Notes: a model not told the origin generated them from the letters alone. A stretch of DNA of 64,000 bases from Monoplex corrugatus (GCA_030674185.1 JAPXFY010000013.1:51239067-51303066), one strand, 5' to 3'. Counted from the first letter of the stretch, positions 19,901 through 29,852 are shown. Numbers and translations are program-made.

Positions 19901-22434
19901 CCCTCTGACACTCACTCAGCCCTCTCGAAATACACGCATACACAGCACGCACAAACACACACACTGAGAAAGAACAAAATAAATCACAAGACGCCAAAGA
20001 CAGCCAGGGAGACTAGAGTATAAAATGACAAGTTAACACGTCTGCAGCTGCTAAGTCCGTCTCAAAACCTTTAGTGGTAAGGGAGTGAGATAGTGCTCTC
20101 TCTCTCTCTCTCTTGCTCACACACAAACACACACACACACACACTGAGAAAGAAAAAAATGAACCACAGATGGTAAAGGCAGCCAGGAAGGCCTTAAAGT
20201 AGATTACCACAACATGCGCGCAGCTGATAATTTTGTCCCACAACTCTTGAGGCTGTCCAGGAGCCAGGTGGTAGACATCTCAACTTCTGTCTGGATCTGA
20301 ATTATGGAAGTGTCTATCTAATCTCCCTTGCTGCTTTCCTTCCTAAACCCTGAACACATGTTTGGTGTTCATTCATTGCTGGACAGATTGAACATCGCAA
20401 ATACAAAGTTTTTCTCAAGCAAAATTTCCCCCCACGGGGATGCCGAGGGCTTTTTCAGTATAAATAGCACTCCCCACCTTCTGGAAATTCTGTGCTTGAA
20501 ATTTCCTCCTTTTCGTCATTCTCTTTATTTCTTCCTTCCTCTTTTGCTTTCCGTCATTTCTTCCCATTATTTTCTGCCTAGCTGGTCCATTCACCTATAT
20601 ACGTTCAATAAAGTCTTACACACTTTTCTCTTAGGATTGATAATTGGGTACATATTATCAAGTGCATTTTTGGCTCTAGGGAAATGGGATATGTGGATGC
20701 AATTTCAGGTAATTTAGGCCCGTTTCTATATGTCTTACTCTTAGTGTCCTTTGTTATGTCTTAATTTGTATTCAGGTATGTTTTCTAAATCCCCTCTGTG
20801 ATAGATTAGATTGTTTGCATGAGTGCACTGATATGTGTTCTTAATTTTCTTATCTTTTTCTCCCAACCCGTTGAAGTATTGTATGTTTTGAAACAGTTAT
20901 AGCCGTGATATGGCTCTATGCAGTCGGCTGGGCTTTAAACAAAAGTAACAGTAACAGTAAGCAAAATTCACACCCGCACAAACCTATGCAGACGGGCAGT
21001 AAGGTGGGAGTTCAGGCCAATGTGGCCTCTGCATTGACCTCTGCACAGAGAGATCAGGTAATTTTACAGAGATCACCTAGGCTAAGGTGATGTGCGGAAA
21101 GAAAGCAGAGAAGGAACAATTGTGACATTTACTGACAGCCACTCAGTGTAAGCTATAATCCACTTCCTCATACCCCGAACCAACACACAACAGGAGGAAG
21201 CTGGCGGACATGATGAGGATGTCAAACGGTTCAGTTTATGCAGTCGGTGGATCAGGTGCGGGAGTCAAAAGGTTAAATCAAAAGAAAACTGTAAGCGCTG
21301 TAAACACTGGCCAATTGATGCAATTCAAACTTAAAACTAGCTATTTCATTAATTGTTAATATGATGGAACACACGACTTTTCAGTTGTCTCTATCTTATT
21401 CTACACACAAACTTAATTCATCCCAAAACTTTTTTTCTTTTTTAGCTGCCCCATCTTCTGTGCCACTCATATCGTTGAACACACCTCCAAAGCTTCAAAA
21501 GCTGAGATCATCATGAAATCATGGTATTAAGGGATACAGAGCCTAGGGCAATAATTGACAATACTATGATAATGAGAATGGTGATGATAGTAATGACGCT
21601 AGGGAATTCCATTTCAGATTGAGACTGTGTGGCAAGGTTGTACTCTATGCTCATTTTAATAATTTATACAATAGTGTCAACCTGGCCTGAGAGATGGTTG
21701 CAGTGTTGGTAAGAAAATTTGAGCAACAATCTCATTAGCATATCTGTAAAGAAGATGAGACTCGACTGTGAGGTTGCAATCAATCTTCTCAATGAATATG
21801 TAGCATTCTGAACTCTGCCTAGGAGCTAGATGTGGTAAAAAAAAATCTCTGTTTTTGGGACAAGGGTTTGAATCCATGATTTCCCAGTAAGTAGTCCATT
21901 GCACTAGCCACTTCACCTCCATTGCGCTAACCACTCCGCCACGTTGATAGTTAAAAAATCCTTCAAAATCTGTGGAACATGTTTTATACTGTCATTACTA
22001 TTGTTCTCATGAACTGTGGCTAATAAAAGCATCTGATTTTAAACCCATGTTAATTGTTAATATTCTGACAGAATCTGTAGGATATATGTTTTACACTGTC
22101 ATTACTATTGCTGTCACAACTGTTTGACAAAAACATATCGTTTAACCACTTCACTCCTTCATTCTATCCACCAACATCCATCCGGTAGACAAAGTGAGTG
22201 AGAGAAAGGGTTAAAGAATTGGGGAAGAGGAGGAACAATCACGCACACTGATCAGCTAAAAGATTGCAGCCTCCTACCTTGGATCCATCAACACTGATGA
22301 TTCTATAGGTGCTGCGTGTGCTGTCATAGTAGTAGGACACACTGACTGCCACTTTGCTGGCTGGAATCCAGTTCTTCTTCGTTTCTGGATCAATCTGGAA
22401 CACGTGAGCTTTCGTGGAAAAGATGGGCTGCTCC
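8520..22434 (-). CDS. homer: Homer-family scaffold protein, spliced gene (start exon uncertain)
   Basis: Join of minus-strand exons 22434-22278, 18733-18602, 15367-15203, 14637-14504, 13247-13091, 11131-11009, 10347-10267 and 8717-8520. Each has AG acceptors and GT donors, and the phases join without a break (2-0-0-0-2-0-0-0). Homer proteins cross-link group I mGluRs, IP3/ryanodine receptors, Shank and TRPC channels at synapses and Ca2+ stores. With a Met-Gly start the protein is about 383 aa, close to the 350-370 aa usual for the family. Residues 1-110 are an EVH1 domain. F14, W24, F74, Q76 and G89, known Homer EVH1 ligand-pocket positions, are all present at exactly those numbers. Residues 111-200 are a Ser/Pro/Asn-rich linker with basic Ser motifs (RRSVAS, RRNSF). 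Residues 199-240 carry the conserved Homer block ([23 protein letters not shown]). The rest is heptad-rich coiled coil ending in KESHS and a TAG stop. The family call is near certain. The exon with the initiator is not settled. Confidence 0.95.
9088..9125 (+). repeat. short dispersed 3'-tail motif
   Basis: TAGTGAAAAGACGTTAAATT plus AAAGAACGAA repeats. It recurs at 31542-31580 as TAGTGAAAAGACGTTAAATC plus AAAGAACGAACG. It looks like the 3' tail of a retroposon. Confidence 0.6.
9137..9262 (+). repeat. 73-bp duplicated CA-rich block
   Basis: CGCACACATATACATACACA plus CATACACACACAAACTCATA is present twice exactly, 73 bp apart, in a CA-rich tract. Confidence 0.85.
9717..9856. mobile_element. piggyBac-like MITE, copy lacking the left core arm
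   Basis: TTAACCCTTTGACTCCTGCA at one end and TGCAGGAGTCAAAGGGTTAA at the other, 140 bp. The left half of the inner palindrome is missing. It lies in the last Homer intron. Confidence 0.85.
9861..10200 (+). mobile_element. SINE-like repeat, family S
   Basis: Head with AACTGGAAGG-like TGGAAGGTCCTGGGTTCGCTCC (B box), then ATGTATGCAGACCTACCAG and ACACCTACCAAAGCTGAAGT. It has the same body as 885-1225. It ends just before the Homer exon at 10267. Confidence 0.75.
10267..10347 (-). CDS. homer: Homer exon 8: coiled coil
   Basis: 81 bp, 27 codons, phase 0/0. The acceptor is gttgttccag|GAA and the donor CAG|GTAATA. It encodes [20 protein letters not shown] followed by TLQRRIQ, with regular Leu/Ile heptad positions. 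It lies between flanking exons of matching phase on the same strand. Confidence 0.88.
10848..10910 (+). repeat. CA microsatellite in a Homer intron
   Basis: About 30 CA units, 99 bp from the exon at 11009. Confidence 0.97.
11009..11131 (-). CDS. homer: Homer exon 7: coiled coil
   Basis: 123 bp (41 codons), or 126 bp if the acceptor three bases upstream is used. The intron end reads tttaagcag, a NAGNAG tandem acceptor, so an extra Gln may be included. The donor is CAG|GTCAGCC. The encoded helix ([20 protein letters not shown]) has heptad spacing. Phase 0 on both sides. The C-terminal Homer region evolves fast, so identity rests on phase, strand and coiled-coil character rather than a motif. 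Confidence 0.85.
11219..12180 (+). mobile_element. non-LTR retrotransposon fragment, RT C-terminal half (broken)
   Basis: The plus strand encodes RT motifs [10 protein letters not shown], the active-site box as YADNTTL (YADD in active elements) and [13 protein letters not shown]. It then carries the LINE C-terminal region [27 protein letters not shown] and [11 protein letters not shown]. It is broken by stops and frameshifts near 11488 and 11835. The 3' end is an ATG-triplet tail (12157-12180). It is 5'-truncated and antisense to Homer, about 90 bp upstream of exon 11009-11131. The copy at 58.8-59.8 kb is the same family, including the tail. Confidence 0.9.
12190..12780. repeat. tandem MITE arms, plus a dispersed-repeat fragment
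   Basis: 12283-12475 matches part of dispersed repeat A (ACATCAGGACTATAACC...TTGACCACTCCGTCCAATT). 12480-12780 has four head-to-tail arms of GGAAGCTGGTGGACAGGGTG with about 65-70 bp spacing, each followed by TTTTGCTATTATGG-like sequence. It is a second case of MITE sequence becoming a tandem array. Confidence 0.7.
13091..13247 (-). CDS. homer: Homer exon 6: conserved Homer central block
   Basis: 157 bp, phase 2 in and 0 out. The acceptor is gatctcag|T and the donor AAG|GTGAGTG. Residues include [38 protein letters not shown] and EENARLRKK. These align position for position with vertebrate Homer (SKHWEAELATLKGNNAKL, LTAALLESTANVKQWKQQ). This is the best evidence, after EVH1, that the gene is a true long-form Homer. 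Confidence 0.97.
14091..14389 (-). other. unrecognised exon-like open frame in a Homer intron
   Basis: Minus-strand open frame of about 98 codons. It starts after a good acceptor (gtttttgtatacag|GT) and ends at TGA 14093-14091. It reads [20 protein letters not shown], then [16 protein letters not shown] and [11 protein letters not shown], a composition that looks coding rather than random. It lies between Homer exons 5 and 6. Its phase does not fit Homer: splicing from exon 5 would give Arg then stop. It may be a fossil exon carried by a mobile element or a nested gene piece. I do not recognise the family. Confidence 0.35.
14504..14637 (-). CDS. homer: Homer exon 5: linker and start of coiled coil
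   Basis: 134 bp, phase 0 in and 2 out. The acceptor is ctgtccacag|ACA and the donor AG|GTAGGTG. It encodes [19 protein letters not shown], an Asn-rich stretch, then a helical segment ([14 protein letters not shown]). RRNS is a good basophilic-kinase consensus. Read-through past the donor meets TAG at once (AGG TAG), so retention of this intron would end the protein directly after the linker. The end codon AG|T is completed by the next exon to give Ser. Confidence 0.92.
14765..15125 (+). mobile_element. non-LTR retrotransposon RT fragment (palm/fingers)
   Basis: The plus strand reads [18 protein letters not shown] then [14 protein letters not shown] and [19 protein letters not shown]. This is the standard start of a LINE-type RT domain (APGPNGIPY, PKEQN...I..FRPISL). 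It is broken by stops and lacks the catalytic YADD. It sits in the 565-bp intron between Homer exons 4 and 5, antisense to the gene. Confidence 0.8.
15203..15367 (-). CDS. homer: Homer exon 4: EVH1 end and linker
   Basis: 165 bp, 55 codons, phase 0/0. The acceptor is tgtgtcag|TTC and the donor CAG|GTAAAT. It starts with [10 protein letters not shown], the last EVH1 helix (vertebrate FAEKFQEFKEAA). It then becomes a low-complexity linker with RRSVASS and [11 protein letters not shown]. The SPQPTP stretch sits where vertebrate Homer1 has its self-binding P-motif. That equivalence is positional inference, not a sequence match. Confidence 0.93.
15640..16065 (+). mobile_element. non-LTR retrotransposon C-terminal fragment
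   Basis: The plus strand gives [21 protein letters not shown], then a degraded HVVRM-like step ([20 protein letters not shown]) and [20 protein letters not shown]. This is the C-terminal signature of a common invertebrate LINE family (CETWT.....KL..FH..CLR, KDTLK.S....I....WE). Frameshifts interrupt it. An A-rich tract lies at 15807-15833. It is antisense to Homer. Confidence 0.75.
16105..16935 (+). repeat. 29-bp minisatellite, about 28 units
   Basis: Unit CTGTGTTGAGGGTGAGTTTA plus ATCAGTTAT, with variants (TTCAATCAGTAA; a shorter GTGCAAACT higher-order pair at 16350-16500). It is in the Homer intron between exons 3 and 4. Every unit holds GGGTGAGTT, a plus-strand donor-like motif. Confidence 0.95.
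17098..17242. mobile_element. piggyBac-like MITE, internally deleted
   Basis: TTAACCCTTTGACTCCTGCA at the start. The right end is degraded (CAAAGGGCTAA). The inner palindrome is shortened, leaving only the core ends. It lies in the Homer intron between exons 3 and 4. Confidence 0.8.
17475..17855. mobile_element. hAT-like MITE with 14-bp perfect TIRs
   Basis: Ends CAGAGCCTGGAATT and AATTCCAGGCTCTG are perfect inverted repeats. Both sides abut AGTGTG (17469-17474 and 17856-17861), consistent with a target-site duplication. CAG-rG ends fit the hAT class, although an 8-bp duplication would be usual. Inside is a hairpin (GGGGGTCCGGGGGCATGCTC and its complement, 17518-17545) and a GC-rich palindromic end (TTCCGCGGAA). 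No transposase is present. It lies in the Homer intron between exons 3 and 4. Confidence 0.72.
18071..18186. mobile_element. piggyBac-like MITE, half copy
   Basis: Begins TTAACCCTTTGACTTTGGCA and carries the inner TTAACCCTTTGACTCCCTCA arm. It stops after the first half of the core palindrome. A further degenerate arm pair lies at 18430-18520. Confidence 0.75.
18602..18733 (-). CDS. homer: Homer exon 3: C-terminal half of EVH1
   Basis: 132 bp, 44 codons, phase 0 on both sides. The acceptor is tcttcag|GCC and the donor AAG|GTGAG. It encodes the most conserved Homer stretch: [24 protein letters not shown] and [12 protein letters not shown]. It includes the equivalents of F74, Q76 and G89, the last being the residue whose substitution is known to abolish ligand binding in vertebrate Homer. 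All pocket residues are kept, so the domain should bind PPxxF-type ligands. Confidence 0.97.
19490..19785 (+). repeat. about 48-bp tandem repeat, six units
   Basis: Unit ATCTAGTTTATAACTTTAGA plus ATATGCTGAATACAATCAAT plus CACACC. One unit is shortened. It is in the Homer intron between exons 2 and 3. Confidence 0.9.
20424..20965 (-). repeat. dispersed repeat A, reverse copy
   Basis: Begins CCACGGGGATGCCGAGGGCT, with CAGTATAAATAGCACTCCCC and TGGTCCATTCACC, and ends GTCGGCTGGGCTTTAAAC. It is the complement of the family end to end. It is in the Homer intron between exons 2 and 3 and contains a GTATTCAGG(T) step shared with 26745. Confidence 0.75.
21195..21280. repeat. MITE right-half fragment
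   Basis: GGAGGAAGCTGGCGGACATG ... GCGGGAGTCAAAAGGTTAA. The left half is absent. Confidence 0.6.
21835..21950 (-). mobile_element. tRNA-like SINE head
   Basis: The minus strand reads GGCGGAGTGGTTAGCGCAAT (A box) and GATTCAAACCC (B box, as GGTTTGAATCC on the plus strand). The A-box segment is duplicated (TGGCTAGTGCAATGG). The spacing and lack of an acceptor stem argue against a functional tRNA. Confidence 0.6.
21966..22140 (+). repeat. about 104-bp imperfect direct duplication
   Basis: AAAATCTGTGGAACATGTTT plus TATACTGTCATTACTATTG is repeated as AGAATCTGTAGGATATATGT plus TTACACTGTCATTACTATTG. It lies between Homer exons 2 and 3. Confidence 0.75.
22142..22214. mobile_element. piggyBac-like MITE, core palindrome only
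   Basis: 73 bp from TTAACCACTTCACTCC to GAGAGAAAGGGTTAA. It is a stand-alone version of the inner palindrome with its own TTAA ends, 63 bp downstream of the Homer exon at 22278. Confidence 0.7.
22278..22434 (-). CDS. homer: Homer exon 2: N-terminal half of EVH1
   Basis: 157 bp. The acceptor is tttcag|GG and the donor AAG|GTAGG. The first base completes a Gly codon, then [16 protein letters not shown] begins, the invariant start of Homer EVH1 domains. It contains the aromatic ligand-pocket residues equivalent to F14 and W24 (KKNWIP) and the strand [15 protein letters not shown]. Entry in phase 2 matches a preceding exon ending in two bases of a Gly codon, as when a tiny ATG-GG exon starts the gene. 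It ends in phase 0. Confidence 0.96.
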
Positions 22435-23294
22435 CTGAAACACAAAGAAACCAAATCTTTCGTTGGGCAAGAATTTCAATGACGGTTTTCATTTTCGGGG
22501 GGGGGAGGCGGTAAACAACTTTGCCTGCCCATCATCTTGACAGAGCAACCTTTGGATGAAAGGCAGGACACACAAACAAACAAGTAGTTGTGAGTGAAAT
22601 GAAATGAAATTATTTCACAATGGGATACATATAAAAAATACTAAGTAAATGATAATAATGATGACAATTCCATTTGTACAGCACATAGGCAACTCGCACA
22701 ACATATATCTCTTATTGCTAATCTATATGTATTAAACCAACAGAAAATAGGATACTGCAAAACAACTGACATTCAACCAAAGCCCCCCCCCCCACCACCC
22801 CCTGAAAAAAAAGAAAGAAATAAAACAATTCACTGTGAAGTATGTAAGACCTGGAATGTCAAAACTAATATGTGATCCATGTAAAAATCTTGTTTAATGA
22901 AGGAAAGGTTGTTCCATAACCTGGGGTTATTGGAAAGTGTGGTGACAGAAGTCTTCAACGTTTCTCAGGCCCAGCATTATGCGAGCACTACTCATCTCCT
23001 CTGACTCACTGCTTCTCCTCCCTGACTCTCAATCTCTTAGTGATCCATGAAGGAAAGAATGTCAATCATGAAAATATACCACATTTTAACACCAAGAATC
23101 TCCAAAGTCACAAACTTGGAGACACAAACTGGGGGTGGAGTGGGGGGAACAAAAAACAAGCAATGTAATATTAAAAAAAAACTGGGGGGGGGGGGGGGGG
23201 AGGTTACCTATGTGACAGAATCACCAATGCTCCAACATCATCCTGTCTTCTGTAAGAACTTTTTTGATACCACTGATGTCTAAATAACCCAGTT

Positions 23295-23300
23295 TTCCAA

Positions 23301-23339
<39 letters not shown>

Positions 23340-23340
23340 A

Positions 23341-23426
<86 letters not shown>
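23295..23426 (+). repeat. CT then CA microsatellite
   Basis: About 20 CT units then about 43 CA units, facing the GT array at 23548 with 120 bp between. Confidence 0.97.
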
Positions 23427-23430
<4 letters not shown>

Positions 23431-23455
23431 TCTCTCTCTCTGGCTTCATATTTTC

Positions 23456-23970
<515 letters not shown>

Positions 23971-24341
23971 AACATAGCTATTTAACTACTGGTATCTACC
24001 AAAGTCAAATGCCATCGACTCTGAAAAGACTCATGGTGATAACGCCTGGAGTTCCAGCTGATTTCTGCATGTCACATTTTGCATCCTGCTGCTCCAACCC
24101 TGGCCCTTACACGCCCAATCTCCTTCCCACCTGCTTCCCTCCAGCTGATGAACTGAGATAAGGCTTTCCAAACTTGGTGCCAGCTCCCGTATTTCTGGCT
24201 GCTTCCCGGTTAGATGGGAACATTTCTGCAGACAGCACTAACTCCTATCTAAACCCGTTATCGCCCCAACTCGCATTTCCTTTTAACTCGAGTACTTCTT
24301 GTTCCACACGAGCTCTAGTGGTGCTCGGTGTGTGAAGAAAA

Positions 24342-24374
24342 ATGTCAGCAGCAGCCGCTGTAAATCAAAGAACT
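24342..24374 (+). other. weak plus-strand start-exon candidate
   Basis: An ATG in fair context (agaaaaATGTC) is followed by ten codons (MSAAAAVNQRT in total) and then ACT|GTAAGTAAG, a near-perfect donor. No downstream exon could be identified. It could be a chance match within Homer intron 1. Confidence 0.15.
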
Positions 24375-25188
24375 GTAAGTAAGAAGAATTTATGCACATT
24401 AACATCAAAGAGACGGCCTCAACTCAAATATAACATCTTTCGCCACATTCGGTCCAATAGCTATGCCGCTTAATATTCCCGTTACCTATCACTAGTACCA
24501 GCCAACTCCTAACACTCTCTGCACTGTACTAGATGATCTATATGATCATCAATAAATTTGTTTGTTTCTGAGAGAAATGTTTCATCTGAGATTAATGAGT
24601 TATTGAATTTCCAGTAACCTGGGCCTCTCTTGAATTTATTTGTACTGATGAATATTTTCACGTCTCTTCTGACTGACGAGGCTCTTCACTACTGACCGAT
24701 GAGAAGAAACCTAACTTGACTCAAAGACCAGCGGTTTTTTTTTTTTCAGACCAGTAATTCAATATACAGCTGCTGTGCCTGTAAGACACATGTACAGCCC
24801 CCATTTCACTAAACACGTTTCACAAACTGTTCTGACAAAACCCTGGTGTACACTACTGCCCTTGACCACTGTTAGAAAATCCATGCTGCACAAATTCTTA
24901 ACTGTGATATTGTATCAGGACCATGTGCATCCATTATCTACAAATTACTGAGGTTTTGTTTAATTCATCCACACAGATCGACTGGTTGCTTGGAGTTGGA
25001 CTGGGAAGTTAAACGTTTGCAGGTTGAACTGAAAATCAAATGAATGCAAATAAGGTAAACATACGCACATTAACATCAATGAAAAAAATTAACCATAGAA
25101 ATAACTTCCTCTATTGCTTTTCTCCTGTTTGTAAGTCCTTCAGCACATGATGCCATCTTTTGCAGTCTATCTTCGCTAAGAAATCAAG

Positions 25189-25189
<1 letters not shown>

Positions 25190-25261
<72 letters not shown>
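25190..25261 (+). repeat. CA microsatellite
   Basis: About 35 CA units. The 100 bp after it are CA/TA-rich. 25376-25620 has an open but unrecognised frame. Confidence 0.97.
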
Positions 25262-25263
<2 letters not shown>

Positions 25264-26184
25264 TACACGTACATACACATACACATGTTTCGGCCCAACA
25301 CTATCTCCAACCAAAGAGTATGGATATCATCACCATTAACAGACCATAGAGACAGGTTACGCGCATCATCGGAAGGGGGCACAGTCTAAGCTCTCTCCGG
25401 GATACCAGAATAAAGATGCAAGAGAGGAAGACCCAAGAACATCTGAAAACGAACAGCAGAACTCAAGACCCTGAAAATCACCCACAGTACAAACACAGGC
25501 TGGCCAACAACAGACAGGAGTACAGGACCTTCGTTGCTACACTTCATGGCCTTGGCATAATGGGCAGTAAGAAAGATGTGATACACCCTCACACACTAAA
25601 TTTGAACTTAAGTCAATGACGTGCATTTCAAAAGCCAACATTTCATTATAAAAATACATACAGCTGTGCAATGTCGGTCAACATGTTAAACACAAAATCA
25701 ACTCTCATTTCTTGCTGAACATCAAATTTTCGAAATTGTTCTGACAAAATCTTTTGCCGTTCTGCCTATAAAATCACTGAGAAAATCCCTGACTGATGTA
25801 CACTAGTGAGAATATCTACATTTTGATTTCAAATATGGTTTAATAAAGCTTGCTGAACTGAACTGAACTGAATCGAATCCAATCAGATGATATTTGCTGA
25901 TTCTTTCATTCTTTCTGTTATCTTCAATATGAATTACGTGAAAAACATCATATTCATAAACGATCAAAACTCTGATGAATTCATCTCGATTAAAAACAAA
26001 AAATTGTTCATGTACATCATGTACAAATGTGCCAAAGTAACCCCTAAAAACTAGGGACATACATTGTGCCATTCAAACTGACATAAAACTAAAGTTATGC
26101 TATTCCTTTTCCCCGAGGCTAGATCAACAATTTGATGGATCATTCAGTATCAGTATTTACTCATTTGCAATGTGCAGTTCAACA

Positions 26185-26258
26185 AAGTCTGAACTCTTTT
26201 GCTCCCTTGCTCTATACAACAGCTTCCCGCTGAGAGGTTTTAGGAGTGAAAGGGTTAA
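26185..26258. mobile_element. degraded core-only MITE
   Basis: GAACTCTTTTGCTCCCTTGC ... TTAGGAGTGAAAGGGTTAA. It has palindromic arms with only the right TTAA kept. A similar remnant lies at 57165-57255. Confidence 0.45.
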
Positions 26259-26744
26259 TAAAGTAAACCAAATTGGACATCTATCAGCACACATCCTTAT
26301 CTTCATCCTCATCAATCATGACATTATCATAATTTATGGCACTGTCCTATTTTCTTGACCTTCAATACCATGACCTTATGATGACCTAGCACCTTCCTCG
26401 ATCTAGGTTTTACAGCTTTACTTAATCTGGAGTTCGATGTCCGGTCCTGGGGGCGTTTCATTGCAATTTGTGAAACATCACTCCATCCATCACTAAGAAA
26501 GAGAAGGATGGGGTACCGGCTGCGGCGGAGGGGGGTGGGGGTTGGGCAATATCTGCAGCGCCTGTGAGGCTGGGGCTGACAGAAGCAGGCTAATGTGATG
26601 TGTAACTAGATTTACAAGGAATGCACGCAGTATTTGTGTTTACATCAGTGTTTATACCCTATATATCATAATGCATGGAGTTACAGAAGATATTCTTTCA
26701 GTTTTTATGGGTAACAAATTATCCCGTCTGCACCCAACCAGAAC

Positions 26745-27261
26745 CCGCCCCCCCCCCCCCTCCGTGGATATGCCGGGGGGTTCTTTCAATATAAACAGTA
26801 TCCCCACCTTCTGGATATTCTGTGCTAGAAATTTCCTTTTTCTGTACTCTTTGTTTTTACATTGTTCCTTGGCTTTCTGTCATTTCTTCCTATCATTTTC
26901 TGCCTTGCTGGTCCATTCACCTGTATGTGTTCGATAAAGTCTTATGTACTTTCCCTTAGGACTGACAATTGGATACACATGTATTAAGAGCATTTTTGGC
27001 GCTAGGGAAATGAGATATGCGAAAGCCATGTCAGATAATTTACGCCTCTTTTGTATATTTTAGTGTCCTTAATGTTTACATTTGTATTCAGGTATGTTTT
27101 TTAAATCCCGTGTGATAAATCGGACGGAGTGGTCAACGTCAGGGGCATCTCCTTGATTATGTAGGCGAATGCATTGATATGTGTGTACTTAATTTTCTTT
27201 TCCTTTTTTTCCCCCTGTTGAAATATCGTGCATGTTTTGAAACGGTGATAGTCCTGATACG

Positions 27262-27295
<34 letters not shown>

Positions 27296-27345
27296 CCAGC
27301 GTTGTTTCCCTAGTTGGCTGGGCTTTATATAAAAATAACAGTAAA
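26745..27345 (-). repeat. dispersed repeat A, reverse copy
   Basis: Same order as 20424-20965: CCGTGGATATGCCGGGGGGT, CAATATAAACAGTATCCCC, GGTCCATTCACC, ATTTTTGGCGCTAGGGAAAT, and GTTGGCTGGGCTTTATA at the end. A T-run lies at 27267-27292. Confidence 0.75.
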
Positions 27346-28034
27346 ATAACTGTAACCAAAGACACAGACGGCCGTGCCTATGACTCACGGAAGAAAGCGT
27401 GGGGGTGTGAAGTAGTGTGAGTGTGTGTGTGTGTTGGGGAGGATATGGAATCTACACGGGAATGGGGGTGGGATGGGAGTGGGGGAGGGGGATGTGGGAT
27501 CTACATATTAGCAGTGACAACGTTCCTAGCATGCTCTCCAAGGGACGCTAATGCTGTGGATCCCTGATACTGCAGACGACACTGTTTCCAATCAAATGAA
27601 GCAGACATCAAAGTACGCTAATACCATCGCTATGAACATGGTATGCGCCGTGCACAGCATTCTGTTACCTAACTCCTCATTCCCCTGTCTGCCTTCCTTC
27701 TCTCAAACAAGTCGAAGATGTAATGGCCCTCATCTGGACGGGAGCGTCCCGCTGTTCCCCCCCCCCCCCCCCCATGCCGCCGTTTCCCCGCACAAAAATG
27801 AATGTATCATGAACGAATGAATGAATGAATGAATGAATATAGCAACGTATCTATCGAGAAAACATCTCAGATCTTTGAGTTTTAGATCTATTTGCATGGT
27901 TTACCCAGCATTTACATCTACCTAGGTCTATTACACGGTTAAATTCTACAGCGTGGGAAAAGAGTCCCAGATTTTTCCCCCGTTCCCTTTCAAACTTACA
28001 TCTAAACAGGGGTGGGGGGTGGGGGGGGGGAGGG

Positions 28035-28076
28035 GCGTGGATAAGTAGATAGATAAGATAGATAGATAGATAAGAT

Positions 28077-28113
<37 letters not shown>

Positions 28114-28130
28114 CAGAGAGAAAGAGAGAG
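28035..28130 (+). repeat. GATA/GA tract
   Basis: AGATAGATAAGATAGATAGA then GAGAGACAGAGACAGAGACA. A second GA array lies at 28470-28513. Confidence 0.95.
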
Positions 28131-28461
28131 CATGAAACTTTTCCACTACCACTATCATAAACTGTTTAACCTAAACAATAGCGAAAGAGAGAACATGCAA
28201 CTCTTTCCCACTACCGGTATCATAAATTCTTAAACAACAGCAAGTATCACAACATGTTAACATAAACGACAACATGGTAAAGAATAAGGAAATCAAATGG
28301 GCAAATATTTACAAATTAGATTAATAGGAAACGCAGAGATGGAACATCAAAGCTTTCCCATTACAAGTATCGTAAATTGTTAATATAAACAGCAATGCAA
28401 ATAAATAAGATAATCATGAATGGACATATCAAATCAGATCAGCAAGAAGGGAGTAAACAGT

Positions 28462-28526
<65 letters not shown>

Positions 28527-29011
28527 AGAGAGAGGGAGGGGGATTTTTTGTATTTTACTGTAGAAAGATAAAGCTTAGAAGTGGGACAAAAATGGATCCA
28601 TATGTAGAAATGAGGCTGACTAAAGATTTTATTAAAGCACATGTGTGTACAATTAGAAAAGAGGTTTCAATGAAAATAATTGTTAACGTTATTTCGAAGC
28701 AGTATTTGTTTAGGTTTCATTTAAAGCTGTACAGTGATGTGTATATTTTGATGTTAGTAGGTAATGTATTCCAGAGACACCCACTACTAAAAGGAGATGT
28801 TTGCTTTAAACATGTCTAATTTTGGTCTTGGCAAATGAAGGTTGATTTTTGAATTAGTGTAGCGTGTTTGGCATGGCGTGGACAGCTGTGTTAAGCATTT
28901 GGGGGGGGAAATCTGCCAACAGTTCACTGTATTTGCGTAGTTTTGTTGTACAAAGGTTGGTTTTTGAGTAATGGTATGCATTTCCACATTTTTAAGTTTC
29001 AGTCTGTGGAA

Positions 29012-29395
29012 CCAGTCGCCGTGGTGTAGTGGTTAGTGCAACGGACTGCCGACTGGAAGGTTGTGGGTTCGAATCCCCATCAGTACCTTCAAAAATCACT
29101 GTGGGATTTTTCGGCTCTAACCCGACTCTTGCATAGAGTTGGGCGTGCTATGGGCTCGTTGGGAAGACTGGGACCAACACAGTCCAGTCTCATCCACTTC
29201 ACAGATGCGTCACTGAGGGTGCTGGTTGACGCCAGGATAGTAAGCGTAGAGTAAGCCCTATCACGCAGTCTCAATCCTAGATGGAACTCCACAGCATCAT
29301 GAATATCATCCTCATCGACATCACCATCATCGCACTGTAAAAACTGTTCCAGCTTCTGTACCATTAAGGTGGCATAGAAAAAAAAAAAAAAAAAG
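29012..29395 (+). mobile_element. tRNA-headed SINE with poly-A tail
   Basis: The head has a pol III A box (TGGTGTAGTGGTTAGTGC) and a near-perfect B box (GGGTTCGAATCC). About 300 bp of unrelated body follows, then a run of A at 29378-29395. It is inserted in the minus-strand LINE remnant, separating its RT C-terminal parts. Confidence 0.85.
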
Positions 29396-29693
29396 GGGGG
29401 GGGTATACTAAGTAACCGCCCTGAGTGCAATGATCCTTTAAAAAAATGTAAAGATAGCTTTTAATCTGTGGTAAGGGAGCTGTCAGATAATAGTTTTCTG
29501 CTCTTCTGTGCAGTTCGTTCATTTTCGAATAGAACTTTACTGCGACCATCCCATACTGTTGATGCATAGTCAATATGAAATTTAAGATGAGCAGGGTAAA
29601 ACTGGTTCTTCCCTTCTTCTTTCAGTGTTGATGAAGCATGAGAGCCTACTAAAAGGAAACAACTGTTAGTTTTACTAGGATTATTAACCCTTT

Positions 29694-29852
29694 GACTCCC
29701 GCTCCCTATCCACCAACTGTTGCAAAAACTGAATTCTTTGACTCTCTCATCGTCGCGTATCCACCAGCTTCCTGCAGGTTAACTTTTTGCTTTGATACCA
29801 TGGTTGAAAATGCAGGATGTTGTTGGTCATGGTGAGGGAGTCAAAGAGTTAA
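29694..29852. mobile_element. piggyBac-like MITE inside a LINE
   Basis: TTAACCCTTTGACTCCCGCT at the left and GAGGGAGTCAAAGAGTTAA at the right, with the inner arm degraded. It splits the minus-strand LINE remnant, so it inserted after that element. Confidence 0.8.

Noticed and set aside
25416..25619. Small plus-strand gene after the CA array
   Set aside because: It is open for 67 codons, but with no recognisable motif, splice partner or second copy. The evidence is too thin to call.
29012..29095. Functional tRNA gene
   Set aside because: A and B boxes are present, but there is no cloverleaf acceptor pairing. The sequence runs into a SINE body with a poly-A tail. The same reasoning applies to 21835-21950 and 50155-50230.
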